6,171 nt of DNA from JBGTLU01 sp041743935 (GTDB lineage: Bacteria; Bacteroidota; Bacteroidia; Sphingobacteriales; Sphingobacteriaceae), in the NCBI GenBank assembly GCA_041743935.1, contig JBGTLU010000010.1, positions 1-6,171 of the forward strand, written 5' to 3'. How positions within the stretch are numbered: the stretch's first letter is position 1; each line of letters opens with the position of its first letter. The position numbers and the translations under genes are program-made. Below are positions 1 to 6,125 of this stretch, in pieces. A model generated the notes under the pieces. The model had not been told where the DNA came from, did no database searches, and saw only the letters and a list, made by a program, of their open reading frames with translations.

Positions 1-64
1 GATTATCTAGTAAAACAAAATCGTTTCCCGTTCCTTGATATTTATAAAAATTAATTTCTTTCAT
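1..64 (-). CDS. dapF: Diaminopimelate epimerase, N-terminal fragment (runs off the left edge)
   Basis: The reverse strand reads ATG at 64-62 and stays open for 21 codons to the window edge. The translation MKEINFYKYQGTGNDFVLLD contains KYQGTGNDFVLLDN, the very conserved N-terminal signature of DapF (family K-x-x-G-x-G-N-D-F). DapF is a cytosolic, cofactor-independent racemase-type enzyme that converts LL- to meso-diaminopimelate for lysine and peptidoglycan synthesis. It uses two cysteines, both of which would lie outside the window. The start is well placed because the conserved motif begins within ten residues of the Met. No Shine-Dalgarno is visible; the leader is A/T rich, as is usual in Bacteroidota. 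The gene is divergent from the htrA-like gene. The call rests on the motif only, but the motif is highly specific. Confidence 0.9.
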   Translation of the reverse strand, partial: MKEINFYKYQGTGNDFVLLDN

Positions 65-103
65 TTAAATAATAGATAAGCGTATGTTGTCATTTTATTT
101 TTA

Positions 104-111
104 CAAAGTTA
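104..111 (-). promoter_or_regulatory. Candidate -7 box for dapF
   Basis: The reverse strand reads TAACTTTG, a full match to the Bacteroidota -7 consensus TAnnTTTG, 39 bases upstream of the dapF ATG. That would give a leader of roughly 30-35 bases. I found no TTG at the expected -33 distance on this strand, so the match is half a promoter. Base composition makes chance matches to four or five fixed bases fairly common. Confidence 0.4.
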
Positions 112-125
112 ACAATAATTAGGCC

Positions 126-157
126 TTGGAAAATTCGTTGCTATGGTATTATTTTTG
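126..157 (+). promoter_or_regulatory. Candidate Bacteroidota-type promoter of the htrA-like gene
   Basis: TTG at 126-128 (-33 element), a 21-base spacer and TATTTTTG at 150-157 (-7 element, consensus TAnnTTTG) form a complete match to the Bacteroidota primary sigma promoter. Transcription would start near 162-164, giving a leader of about 30 bases before the ATG at 193. It lies back to back with the dapF -7 box (104-111), so the 128-base gap probably serves both genes. Confidence 0.55.
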
Positions 158-192
158 TTAAGACAAAACGAAGTATTTTTAAATTTATAGAT

Positions 193-1671
193 ATGAAAAA
201 AATCGCATTTACCCTTCTTATTGCCGCCATTGGCGGATTTGTGGCCATTGGGGCATACAAAATTTTTGAGCCAAAAAACACCTTAACCATTGAAGAAAAA
301 CAACAAGCCCAATACGTTAATTTACCAAATACTACGGGCATAATTTCATCCACCGGCAGTTTAGACTTTACAGTGGCTGCTGCCATGGTAACACCGGCTG
401 TAGTTCATATAAAAACAACGTACTCTGCAACTTCTAGAGGTGCTGATCCATTCGATGCTTTCAGAGAATTTTTCGGAGGTCCAAATAACCGTGGAGGAAG
501 AGCACCGCAACAAGCTTCTGGCTCTGGAGTTATCATCACTTCAGATGGTTATGTTGTAACCAACAACCACGTGGTTGAAAATGCCGATAAAATTGAGGTG
601 ATTTTGAACGATAAGCGTTCATATAACGCTAAAGTAATTGGATTAGACCCAAATACCGATTTAGCGGTTTTAAAAATTGATGAAAACAATTTGCCATTTG
701 TTAAATATGGAAATTCGGATGCCGTTAGAGTTGGTGAATGGGTTTTAGCAGTTGGTAATCCGTTTAACTTAACCTCTACCGTAACTGCGGGTATTGTGAG
801 TGCCAAAGGTAGAACCATTGGTTTATTAGGTAATGCAAACGATCCAAACTCTCGCCCATTAGAATCTTTCATCCAAACCGATGCTGCAATTAACAGAGGT
901 AATAGCGGGGGAGCGTTAGTAAACACCAACGGTGAGTTGATAGGAGTAAATGCTGCCATTGCATCGCAAACTGGCACGTATGAAGGATACGGTTTTGCCA
1001 TCCCTATAAATTTGGTTAAAAAAGTGGTAGATGATTTAAAACAATTCGGATTAGTGCAAAGGGGATTTATTGGAGTAGAAATTAGAGATGTGAATGCCGA
1101 TTTAGCAAAAGAGAAAGGTTTGTCTAATGTGAAAGGAATTTATATAAATACAGTTTCCGATGGCGGAGCTGCTCAAATTGCTGGATTAAAATCTGGGGAT
1201 GTTATCTTAAGAGTACAAGGTGTAGAAGTAAATTCTATGGCCGAGTTGCAAGAGCAAATTGGCAGATACCGCCCAGGTGATGCTGTAGATGTACTTTATT
1301 TGCGAGACAACAAAGAGCGTACTGTAAAAGTGGTGCTTAAAAACATAGAAAATAAAACCACCATTGTAAAAAGAGAACCTAATGAAATTTTTGATGCATT
1401 AGGCGGTAACTTTGCAGCATTAACGGATAAAGAAAAGAAAGATTTGGGCCTACAGAATGGAGTAAAAGTTACTGGCTTACGTAGCGGGCAACTAGCCACA
1501 ACCGGAATTAGAGAAGGATTTATAGTTACAAGAGTAAATAACACAAATGTAGGAACCGAAGCAGAGTTGAAAGCTGCTTTAAGTAAATCGAGCAATAACA
1601 TGGTTACCATAGAAGGAGTATATCCTAGCAACCCAACTGCCAGATATATTTATTCGTTTAGCGCTAAATAA
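193..1671 (+). CDS. Periplasmic HtrA/DegP-type (Do family) serine protease with two PDZ domains
   Basis: This 492-residue protein belongs to the HtrA/DegP/DegQ family of envelope proteases/chaperones that degrade or hold misfolded exported proteins. Residues 1-26 (MKKIAFTLLIAAIGGFVAIG...) form a charged-then-hydrophobic export signal. No clear AxA cleavage site follows, so it may remain as a membrane anchor. The trypsin-like domain (about 60-285) has the full triad: His126 in TNNHVVENAD, Asp156 in NTDLAVLKID, Ser238 in RGNSGGAL. A Gly/Pro/Gln-rich insert at about 95-109 fits the regulatory LA loop. PDZ1 spans about 290-383 (starting RGFIGVEI, with GLKSGDVILRVQG). A more divergent PDZ2 spans about 400-490 (GIREGFIVTRVNN). 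Length is close to E. coli DegP (474). It is monocistronic: its own promoter lies upstream and a terminator begins 16 bases after the stop. The start at 193 gives the complete signal sequence. Family assignment is firm; degP versus degQ naming cannot be settled from sequence alone. Confidence 0.95.
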   Translation: MKKIAFTLLIAAIGGFVAIGAYKIFEPKNTLTIEEKQQAQYVNLPNTTGIISSTGSLDFTVAAAMVTPAVVHIKTTYSATSRGADPFDAFREFFGGPNNRGGRAPQQASGSGVIITSDGYVVTNNHVVENADKIEVILNDKRSYNAKVIGLDPNTDLAVLKIDENNLPFVKYGNSDAVRVGEWVLAVGNPFNLTSTVTAGIVSAKGRTIGLLGNANDPNSRPLESFIQTDAAINRGNSGGALVNTNGELIGVNAAIASQTGTYEGYGFAIPINLVKKVVDDLKQFGLVQRGFIGVEIRDVNADLAKEKGLSNVKGIYINTVSDGGAAQIAGLKSGDVILRVQGVEVNSMAELQEQIGRYRPGDAVDVLYLRDNKERTVKVVLKNIENKTTIVKREPNEIFDALGGNFAALTDKEKKDLGLQNGVKVTGLRSGQLATTGIREGFIVTRVNNTNVGTEAELKAALSKSSNNMVTIEGVYPSNPTARYIYSFSAK

Positions 1672-1687
1672 TTTTATGAGAAAATGT

Positions 1688-1722
1688 AATGCCGTCTCGC
1701 TTTTAGCGAGACGGCATTTTTT
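1688..1722 (+). terminator. Rho-independent terminator after the htrA-like gene
   Basis: Arms 1688-1700 (AATGCCGTCTCGC) and 1706-1718 (GCGAGACGGCATT) are perfect reverse complements. T1701/A1705 can add a 14th pair, leaving a three-base loop. The 3' arm runs into six T residues (1717-1722). The stem is strongly GC-rich against an AT-rich background and sits 16 bases after the htrA stop, so it separates this gene from the sdh operon. The reverse strand lacks a comparable continuous T run (ACATTTTC follows the stem), so it is best read as one-directional. Confidence 0.93.
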
Positions 1723-1794
1723 ATTAAAAACCCATCACCTTAACTAGAATAAATCTAAATACCTAAAGTCAATTTATACTCTTACTTTTTTAAA

Positions 1795-1802
1795 TAGATT
1801 TG
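1795..1802 (+). promoter_or_regulatory. Candidate -7 box of the sdhCAB operon promoter
   Basis: TAGATTTG matches TAnnTTTG fully and lies 26 bases before the sdhC ATG, inside the gap that follows the htrA terminator, where an operon promoter must be. No clean TTG is present at the -33 distance; TTTA at 1773-1776 (18-base spacer) is the nearest approximation. The predicted leader is only about 20 bases. The longer word TAAATAGATTTG (1791-1802) recurs at the sdhA/sdhB junction. Confidence 0.5.
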
Positions 1803-1828
1803 TGTTATTGTAATCAAATTCAACTAAA

Positions 1829-2605
1829 ATGAGTGCTTTAGCCAAAGCTTTTACCTCTTCCATCGGAAAAAAAGTTATCATGAGCCTTACAGGCTTATTT
1901 TTATGCTCATTTCTTATCGTACACCTGATAGGAAATTTCCAGCTTTTTAGTGCCGACCAAGGTTTATCTTTTAACTTGTATTCTGTTTTTATGACAACCA
2001 ACCCGTTGATAAAAACAGTTTCTTACCTATTGTATGCCAGTATTTTATTCCATGCATTTAAAGGATTGTATTTAGCCTATTATAATAAAAAGGCTCGTCC
2101 GGTTGATTATGCCCTAATCGATGCAAAAGAAAATAGTCATTGGACTTCCAGAAACATGGGAATTTTAGGCACTATTATTTTAGTGTTTATTGTGGTGCAC
2201 ATGCAAGGTTTCTGGTACGAGTATAAATTCGGAGAAGTACCATACACCAAATATCAAATTGAACTTGCAACTGGAGCTATTTCAGCAGAACCTTTTACGG
2301 GGACAATTGTTGATAAAAGTGAAGAATATATGTTAGGCGAATCAACCAGAGTAATCATAGTAAAAGATTTATTTAAGATTGTACAAAATGCTTTTAAGCA
2401 GTGGTGGTTAGTACTATTTTATGTAATCTCCATGGCTGCCCTTTCTTTCCATTTAATTCACGGGTTTAAAAGTGCATTCCAATCCTTAGGTTTAAATCAT
2501 TCAAAATACAATGGAATTATAAACTTTATAGGAGTTTGGGGATTTGGAATAGTAATTCCTATAGGATTTGCTGTTATGCCCTTGTATTTTTTATTTATAT
2601 ATTAA
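1829..2605 (+). CDS. sdhC: Succinate dehydrogenase/fumarate reductase cytochrome b subunit (type B, single membrane subunit)
   Basis: A 258-residue membrane protein that anchors SdhAB and passes electrons to or from quinone, probably menaquinone. Five hydrophobic helices are visible at about 14-38, 60-85, 108-130, 190-214 and 229-256, the arrangement of the single-subunit cytochrome b558 family (Bacillus SdhC, Wolinella FrdC). Histidines lie in four of the helices: His32 (VHLIGN), His75 (FHAFKG), His124 (VVHMQGFWY) and His208/His211 (FHLIHG). These fit four axial ligands for two b hemes; the assignment is by analogy with Wolinella FrdC. A polar loop of about 60 residues (131-189) joins helices III and IV, and its side of the membrane is inferred. 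The start follows the family pattern of a short amphipathic stretch (SALAKAFTSSIGKKVIMSLTG) before helix I. The first gene of the operon, with sdhA 19 bases downstream. No sdhD is expected in this type. Confidence 0.95.
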   Translation: MSALAKAFTSSIGKKVIMSLTGLFLCSFLIVHLIGNFQLFSADQGLSFNLYSVFMTTNPLIKTVSYLLYASILFHAFKGLYLAYYNKKARPVDYALIDAKENSHWTSRNMGILGTIILVFIVVHMQGFWYEYKFGEVPYTKYQIELATGAISAEPFTGTIVDKSEEYMLGESTRVIIVKDLFKIVQNAFKQWWLVLFYVISMAALSFHLIHGFKSAFQSLGLNHSKYNGIINFIGVWGFGIVIPIGFAVMPLYFLFIY

Positions 2606-2624
2606 GAATTAAGACGTTGAAAAT

Positions 2625-4601
2625 ATGGCTTTAGAATCAAAAATACCTGCTGGAAATTTAGCTGAAAAATGGTCTACCTATCGGTCTACCGTTCCTTTGG
2701 TAAATCCCTCCAACAAAAGAAATATGGAGATAATTGTGGTAGGTACCGGATTGGCCGGAGCATCTGCTGCAGCATCTCTTGCAGAATTAGGCTATAAAGT
2801 AAAAGCATTTTGCTTTCAGGATTCGCCCCGTAGAGCACATTCTATTGCTGCTCAAGGTGGAATAAATGCCGCCAAAAACTATCAGAATGATGGCGACTCC
2901 ATCTACCGATTATTCTACGATACCATTAAAGGTGGTGATTACCGTGCTCGCGAAGCAAACGTTTATCGTTTGGCTGAAGTATCGGGCAACATCATCGACC
3001 AATGTGTGGCACAAGGTGTTCCTTTTGCCAGAGAATATGGCGGATTATTAAGTAATCGCTCGTTTGGTGGCACACAAGTACAACGTACTTTCTATGCAGC
3101 CGGACAAACGGGGCAGCAATTACTACTTGGAGCATATAGCGCATTACAACGCCAAGTAGGAATAGGAAATGTAACCATGCATACCCGCCACGAAATGTTG
3201 GATGTGGTAACCATTGACGGTGTTTGCCGTGGAATTATAGCACGCGATTTAAAAACCGGAAAATTAGAGCGCCATTTTGCCAATGCAGTTCTGTTGTGTA
3301 CCGGTGGCTATGGCAACGTATTCTACTTATCAACCAATGCTATGGGTAGTAATGTTACTGCAGCTTGGAAAGCGCATAAGCGTGGTGCCTATTTCGGTAA
3401 TCCATGTTTTACCCAAATACACCCAACTTGTATCCCTGTTTCTGGCGATCATCAATCTAAACTTACCCTAATGTCAGAATCGTTACGAAATGACGGTAGG
3501 ATTTGGGTTCCTATGAAACAAAACGATAATCGTCATGCGGTTCAAATACCAGAGGAGGAAAGAGATTATTATTTAGAAAGAAGATATCCGGCTTTCGGAA
3601 ACTTAGTACCACGGGATATTGCATCCAGAGCAGCTAAAGAACGTTGCGATGCCGGCTATGGAGTTGGGGCATCAAAAATGGCAGTTTACTTGGATTATGC
3701 CGAAGCCATTGAACGTTACGGAAAAACAGAAGCTAATAAACAAGGCTTATCCGATGTATCTAAAGAAAAAATCACGGAATTAGGAAAAGCAGTTATCAAA
3801 GAAAAATACGGGAATTTGTTTGATATGTACCAACAAATAACTGGTGAAAATCCATACGAAGTTCCTATGCGAATTTACCCTGCAGTGCATTATACTATGG
3901 GTGGGCTTTGGGTAGATTATGAGTTAATGACCAACGTGAAAGGATTATACGCTTTAGGCGAAGCAAACTTTAGCGACCATGGCGCCAACCGTTTAGGGGC
4001 ATCTGCTCTTATGCAAGGATTAGCAGACGGATATTTTGTTATTCCGTATACCATTGGTTCGTATTTGGCAAAAGATATCAAAACCAAACCTATATCTACA
4101 GATCACGAAGCGTTTGAAAAAACAGAGAAAGAAGTGCACAGTAGGCTGAAGAAATTATTAGCTATACAAGGCACAAAATCTGTAGATCATTACCACAAAC
4201 GTTTAGGAAAAATCATGTGGGATAAATGTGGAATGGCGCGTAATGAACAAGGATTAAAAGAGGCAATTACAGAGATACAAGCCTTAAAAAAGGAATTTTG
4301 GGAAAATGTAAGAGTTCCAGGTGGATTGTATGAATTTAATCCTGAGTTAGAAAAAGCTGGTAGAGTTGCCGATTTTATAGAATTAGGCGAATTGATGTGC
4401 CACGATGCATTACAAAGAAACGAAAGTTGTGGGGGTCACTTCCGAGAAGAATACCAAACACCGGAAGGAGAAGCTATGCGAGACGATGAAAATTTTGCTT
4501 ACGTTTCTGCTTGGGAGTACAAAGCCGACAGCGAATTTGTATTACACAAAGAAGCTTTAGAATACGAGAATATTAAAATTACACAGAGGAGTTATAAATA
4601 G
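2625..4601 (+). CDS. sdhA: Succinate dehydrogenase/fumarate reductase flavoprotein subunit
   Basis: The 658-residue catalytic subunit interconverts succinate and fumarate on the cytoplasmic face. The N-terminal FAD-binding Rossmann motif is VVGTGLAGASAAASLAELG (38-56). His72 in RRAHSIAAQGGINAA is the site expected to carry covalent 8-alpha-histidyl FAD. Active-site residues by alignment to known family members are His266 (TQIHPT), Arg330 (LVPRDIASRA), His422 (AVHYTMGG) and Arg456 (HGANRLGASAL). The capping domain lies between the two FAD regions, and the C-terminal helical domain begins near 490. Length and sequence (for example SCGGHFREEYQTPEGEA near the C terminus) are typical of the Bacteroidota type-B enzyme. 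The start at 2625 leaves a ~34-residue N-terminal extension before the Rossmann strand, also usual in this group. Spacing of 19 bases from sdhC indicates co-transcription. Nothing is broken or missing. Direction in vivo (dehydrogenase or fumarate reductase) cannot be read from the sequence. Confidence 0.97.
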   Translation: MALESKIPAGNLAEKWSTYRSTVPLVNPSNKRNMEIIVVGTGLAGASAAASLAELGYKVKAFCFQDSPRRAHSIAAQGGINAAKNYQNDGDSIYRLFYDTIKGGDYRAREANVYRLAEVSGNIIDQCVAQGVPFAREYGGLLSNRSFGGTQVQRTFYAAGQTGQQLLLGAYSALQRQVGIGNVTMHTRHEMLDVVTIDGVCRGIIARDLKTGKLERHFANAVLLCTGGYGNVFYLSTNAMGSNVTAAWKAHKRGAYFGNPCFTQIHPTCIPVSGDHQSKLTLMSESLRNDGRIWVPMKQNDNRHAVQIPEEERDYYLERRYPAFGNLVPRDIASRAAKERCDAGYGVGASKMAVYLDYAEAIERYGKTEANKQGLSDVSKEKITELGKAVIKEKYGNLFDMYQQITGENPYEVPMRIYPAVHYTMGGLWVDYELMTNVKGLYALGEANFSDHGANRLGASALMQGLADGYFVIPYTIGSYLAKDIKTKPISTDHEAFEKTEKEVHSRLKKLLAIQGTKSVDHYHKRLGKIMWDKCGMARNEQGLKEAITEIQALKKEFWENVRVPGGLYEFNPELEKAGRVADFIELGELMCHDALQRNESCGGHFREEYQTPEGEAMRDDENFAYVSAWEYKADSEFVLHKEALEYENIKITQRSYK

Positions 4602-4606
4602 ATTTG
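4599..4606 (+). promoter_or_regulatory. Possible internal -7 box ahead of sdhB
   Basis: TAGATTTG overlaps the TAG stop codon of sdhA and is identical to the candidate sdhC -7 box; the identity extends to 12 bases (TAAATAGATTTG, 4595-4606 and 1791-1802). No TTG is found 17-23 bases upstream. It could give extra sdhB transcript, or simply reflect a chance match in AT-rich DNA. Confidence 0.22.
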
Positions 4607-4677
4607 ATGTATGAGTCCTGTGTCTTAAGATTCCACTTTTGATCAAGCTCTCTCAAATCTAAATACTCAAATCTAAA
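4599..4677 (+). repeat. Direct and inverted repeats in the sdhA-sdhB spacer
   Basis: The 87-base spacer between sdhA and sdhB is unusually long for this operon. It contains CTCAAATCTAAA twice (4652-4663 and 4666-4677, period 14). Both copies contain TCAAATCTA (4653-4661 and 4667-4675), an exact reverse complement of TAGATTTGA at 4599-4607, which includes the sdhA stop codon. The transcript could therefore form either of two mutually exclusive 9-bp stems with loops of about 45 or 59 bases. The stems are A/U rich and their stability is modest. A function is not shown. Confidence 0.5.
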
Positions 4678-4688
4678 ACCTCAACAAC

Positions 4689-5459
4689 ATGAGTACCGGA
4701 AACATGAAACTCACTTTAAAAATTTGGCGCCAAAAAAATAACAATGAGCGCGGAAGATTTGAAACCTATCCTATAGATGGCATTTCGCCAGATATGTCTT
4801 TTTTAGAAATGATAGATGTTTTAAACGAGCAATTAATTAATGAGGGAAAAGATCCTGTAGCATTTGACCACGATTGTCGCGAAGGTATTTGTGGTATGTG
4901 TTCCATGTATATCAATGGCCGACCACACGGACCAAAACAAGGGGTTACTACCTGCCAGTTGCACATGCGTTCCTTCAAAACCGGAGATACTGTAGTAATT
5001 GAACCTTGGCGAGCAGCTGCTTTCCCAGTGATAAAAGATTTGGCGGTAGATAGATCATCGTTCGATAGAATTATGGCATCCGGTGGGTTTGTTTCGGTAA
5101 ATACCGGTAATGCACAAGATGCAAACAGCATACCCATCCCAAAAACCGATGCCGATGAGGCATTTGCTGCAGCAGCTTGTATTGGTTGTGGTGCATGTGT
5201 AGCCGCTTGCAAAAATGCTTCGGCTATGTTGTTTGTTTCGGCAAAAGCATCACAGTTAGCATTACTACCACAAGGTCAGCCAGAAAGATCTCGAAGAGCA
5301 AAAGCCATGGTTGCACAAATGGATAAAGAAGGATTCGGAAGCTGTACCAACACCGGTGCCTGCGAAGCAGAATGCCCTAAAGGAATTTCTATCTCCAATA
5401 TTGCAAGATTAAACAGAGATTTTCTTTCTGCTAGTTTCTTTGCTCAAGAAGAGGCATAG
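4689..5459 (+). CDS. sdhB: Succinate dehydrogenase/fumarate reductase iron-sulfur subunit
   Basis: The 256-residue electron-transfer subunit linking SdhA flavin to SdhC heme. The N-terminal plant-ferredoxin-like domain holds the [2Fe-2S] ligands Cys63, Cys68, Cys71 (DCREGICGMC) and Cys89. The C-terminal bacterial-ferredoxin-like domain has Cys164, Cys167, Cys170 (CIGCGAC) plus Cys229 (ECPKGI) for [4Fe-4S], and Cys174, Cys219 and Cys225 for [3Fe-4S], by analogy with E. coli SdhB. All eleven ligands are present. Cys174 is followed by Lys, not the Pro usual in proteobacterial SdhB; from memory this is normal for Bacteroidota. Start: ATG at 4689 gives MSTGNMKLTLKIWRQ. The in-frame ATG at 4704 (Met6) also fits, because many homologues begin at that point, so the first five residues are uncertain. 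It is the third gene of the operon, 87 bases after sdhA. Confidence 0.96.
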   Translation: MSTGNMKLTLKIWRQKNNNERGRFETYPIDGISPDMSFLEMIDVLNEQLINEGKDPVAFDHDCREGICGMCSMYINGRPHGPKQGVTTCQLHMRSFKTGDTVVIEPWRAAAFPVIKDLAVDRSSFDRIMASGGFVSVNTGNAQDANSIPIPKTDADEAFAAAACIGCGACVAACKNASAMLFVSAKASQLALLPQGQPERSRRAKAMVAQMDKEGFGSCTNTGACEAECPKGISISNIARLNRDFLSASFFAQEEA

Positions 5460-5510
5460 AGATGTAGTGCATTGATTTTAAACGAAATCAACATCCTTAC
5501 AAAATTAAGC

Positions 5511-5518
5511 TATCTTTA
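5511..5518 (+). promoter_or_regulatory. Weak possible -7 element before the Gre-like gene
   Basis: TATCTTTA matches seven of eight positions of TAnnTTTG (final A for G), only four bases before the ATG at 5523. If used, the transcript would begin at or very near the start codon. There is no -33 match (CAA at the expected place). The alternative, read-through from sdhB, is at least as likely. Confidence 0.15.
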
Positions 5519-5522
5519 TTAA

Positions 5523-5984
5523 ATGGTTTTAGATTTGCCATTTAAACAAGCACTAGTTTTGCATATTTCTAATTTGCTAGATGCAAAAATCAGTGAAGCT
5601 AGAACTGCTATCCATCAACTTCAGGAAGCCAAAAATAACGACACCAAAAGTTCTGCCGGGGATAAATACGAAACCGGAAGAGCCATGATTCAAATGGAGT
5701 TAGATAAAGCAGAATTTCAACTACACAATGCAAATCAACTTAAAAAAGATATACAAATTGTTTCTGCAGAAACACCTCATGAAATCATCCGAAATGGCAG
5801 TTTAGTTCTTACAAATTGGGGAGTTTATTTTATAGCTGTTGCATTGGGTAAAATCATATTTCAAAATCAGGAAATTGTGGTATTCTCATTAGCATCACCC
5901 ATTGCTCAATTACTTAAAGATAAATCGGTTGGAGAGCGTGTGGAATTTAATAATAGAACTTATGAAGTTTTGGGGTTGATTTGA
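5523..5984 (+). CDS. GreA/GreB-like protein (Bacteroidota family, often mislabelled 3-oxoacyl-ACP synthase)
   Basis: A 153-residue cytosolic protein with the two-part layout of Gre transcript-cleavage factors. The N-terminal ~75 residues are an antiparallel helical hairpin (coiled coil) whose turn carries SSAGDKYETGRAMIQ (43-57). Asp40, Asp47 and Glu50 near the turn could stand where GreA has its acidic tip residues. The C-terminal part (about 85-153) is beta-rich and contains ASPIAQLLKDKSVGERVEF (124-142), clearly like the GreA C-terminal SPIARGLIGK motif that precedes the last strands. GreA is about 158 residues, so length agrees. From memory, this family is widespread in Bacteroidota and carries a spurious 3-oxoacyl-ACP synthase name; no thiolase-fold or catalytic Cys-His-His features are present here. 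Whether it rescues stalled RNA polymerase or only binds it is unknown. It lies 63 bases after sdhB on the same strand with no terminator between, so it may be co-transcribed. Confidence 0.82.
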   Translation: MVLDLPFKQALVLHISNLLDAKISEARTAIHQLQEAKNNDTKSSAGDKYETGRAMIQMELDKAEFQLHNANQLKKDIQIVSAETPHEIIRNGSLVLTNWGVYFIAVALGKIIFQNQEIVVFSLASPIAQLLKDKSVGERVEFNNRTYEVLGLI

Positions 5985-6006
5985 TTGTTTTTCTACTGCC
6001 GTAGGC

Positions 6007-6038
6007 ATTACTTTTTTTCTGTAGCTAAAAAAAGTAAT
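6007..6038. repeat. Perfect 12-bp A/T inverted repeat (hairpin)
   Basis: ATTACTTTTTTT (6007-6018) and AAAAAAAGTAAT (6027-6038) are exact reverse complements with an 8-base loop. AAAAAAAG recurs at 6040-6047, right after the hairpin. The stem has only two G-C pairs and is not followed by a T run on the + strand, so it is not a classical terminator for the Gre-like gene, although it could impede transcription in either direction. It forms the left part of the suspected intergenic repeat. Confidence 0.75.
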
Positions 6039-6125
6039 CAAAAAAAGCCACGGCTGCGCCTGATGCTTCCCGACTACATCCGAATACTAATTAAACCCTT
6101 CCGCATCAGCCAAGGCCGATTTTTT
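6007..6125. repeat. Suspected dispersed intergenic repeat of Bacteroidota (edges uncertain)
   Basis: A poly-A/T hairpin is followed by a sharply GC-rich patch (about 24 of 36 bases at 6047-6082) and an inverted repeat CTGATGC (6060-6066) / GCATCAG (6103-6109), then a T run (6120-6125). I recall similar combinations of mirrored ACTTTTTT / AAAAAAGT arms followed by a GCCACGGCTGCGCC-like patch recurring between genes in Bacteroidota genomes, but I cannot verify copies from one window. There is no transposase and no target-site duplication visible, so a true mobile element is not claimed. Confidence 0.4.

Noticed and set aside
549..1001. Open reverse-strand frame of 150 codons inside the htrA-like gene
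   Set aside because: It lies wholly opposite a well-supported protease domain, has no recognisable motif and has the composition of an antisense shadow.
1774..2001. Reverse-strand frame of 75 codons across the sdhC start
   Set aside because: It overlaps the sdhC promoter region and first helix, with no family resemblance and no promoter of its own.
4766..5212. Open reverse-strand frame of 148 codons inside sdhB
   Set aside because: It is antisense to the iron-sulfur domains; its Cys/Ala-rich makeup mirrors the sdhB codons and resembles no protein I know.
1829..5459. Apparent absence of sdhD
   Set aside because: Type-B enzymes use one five-helix SdhC in place of SdhC plus SdhD, and this SdhC has all the helices and histidines needed.
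5461..5495. Hairpin after sdhB (TTGATTT 5472-5478 / AAATCAA 5485-5491, flanked by GATG/CATC) as a terminator
   Set aside because: The stem is short and A/T rich, the outer pairs need an asymmetric bulge, and no T run follows, so termination is not supported.
5995..6018. TGCC-GTA-GGCA hairpin followed by a T run as terminator of the Gre-like gene
   Set aside because: The stem is only four pairs and the T run is six bases downstream, interrupted by other bases, and part of a different inverted repeat.
123..6117. GGCCTTGG at 123-130 with its complement CCAAGGCC at 6110-6117 as possible element ends
   Set aside because: An eight-base palindromic-like word at this distance is compatible with chance, and the genes between are core genes in normal order, not a mobile cargo.
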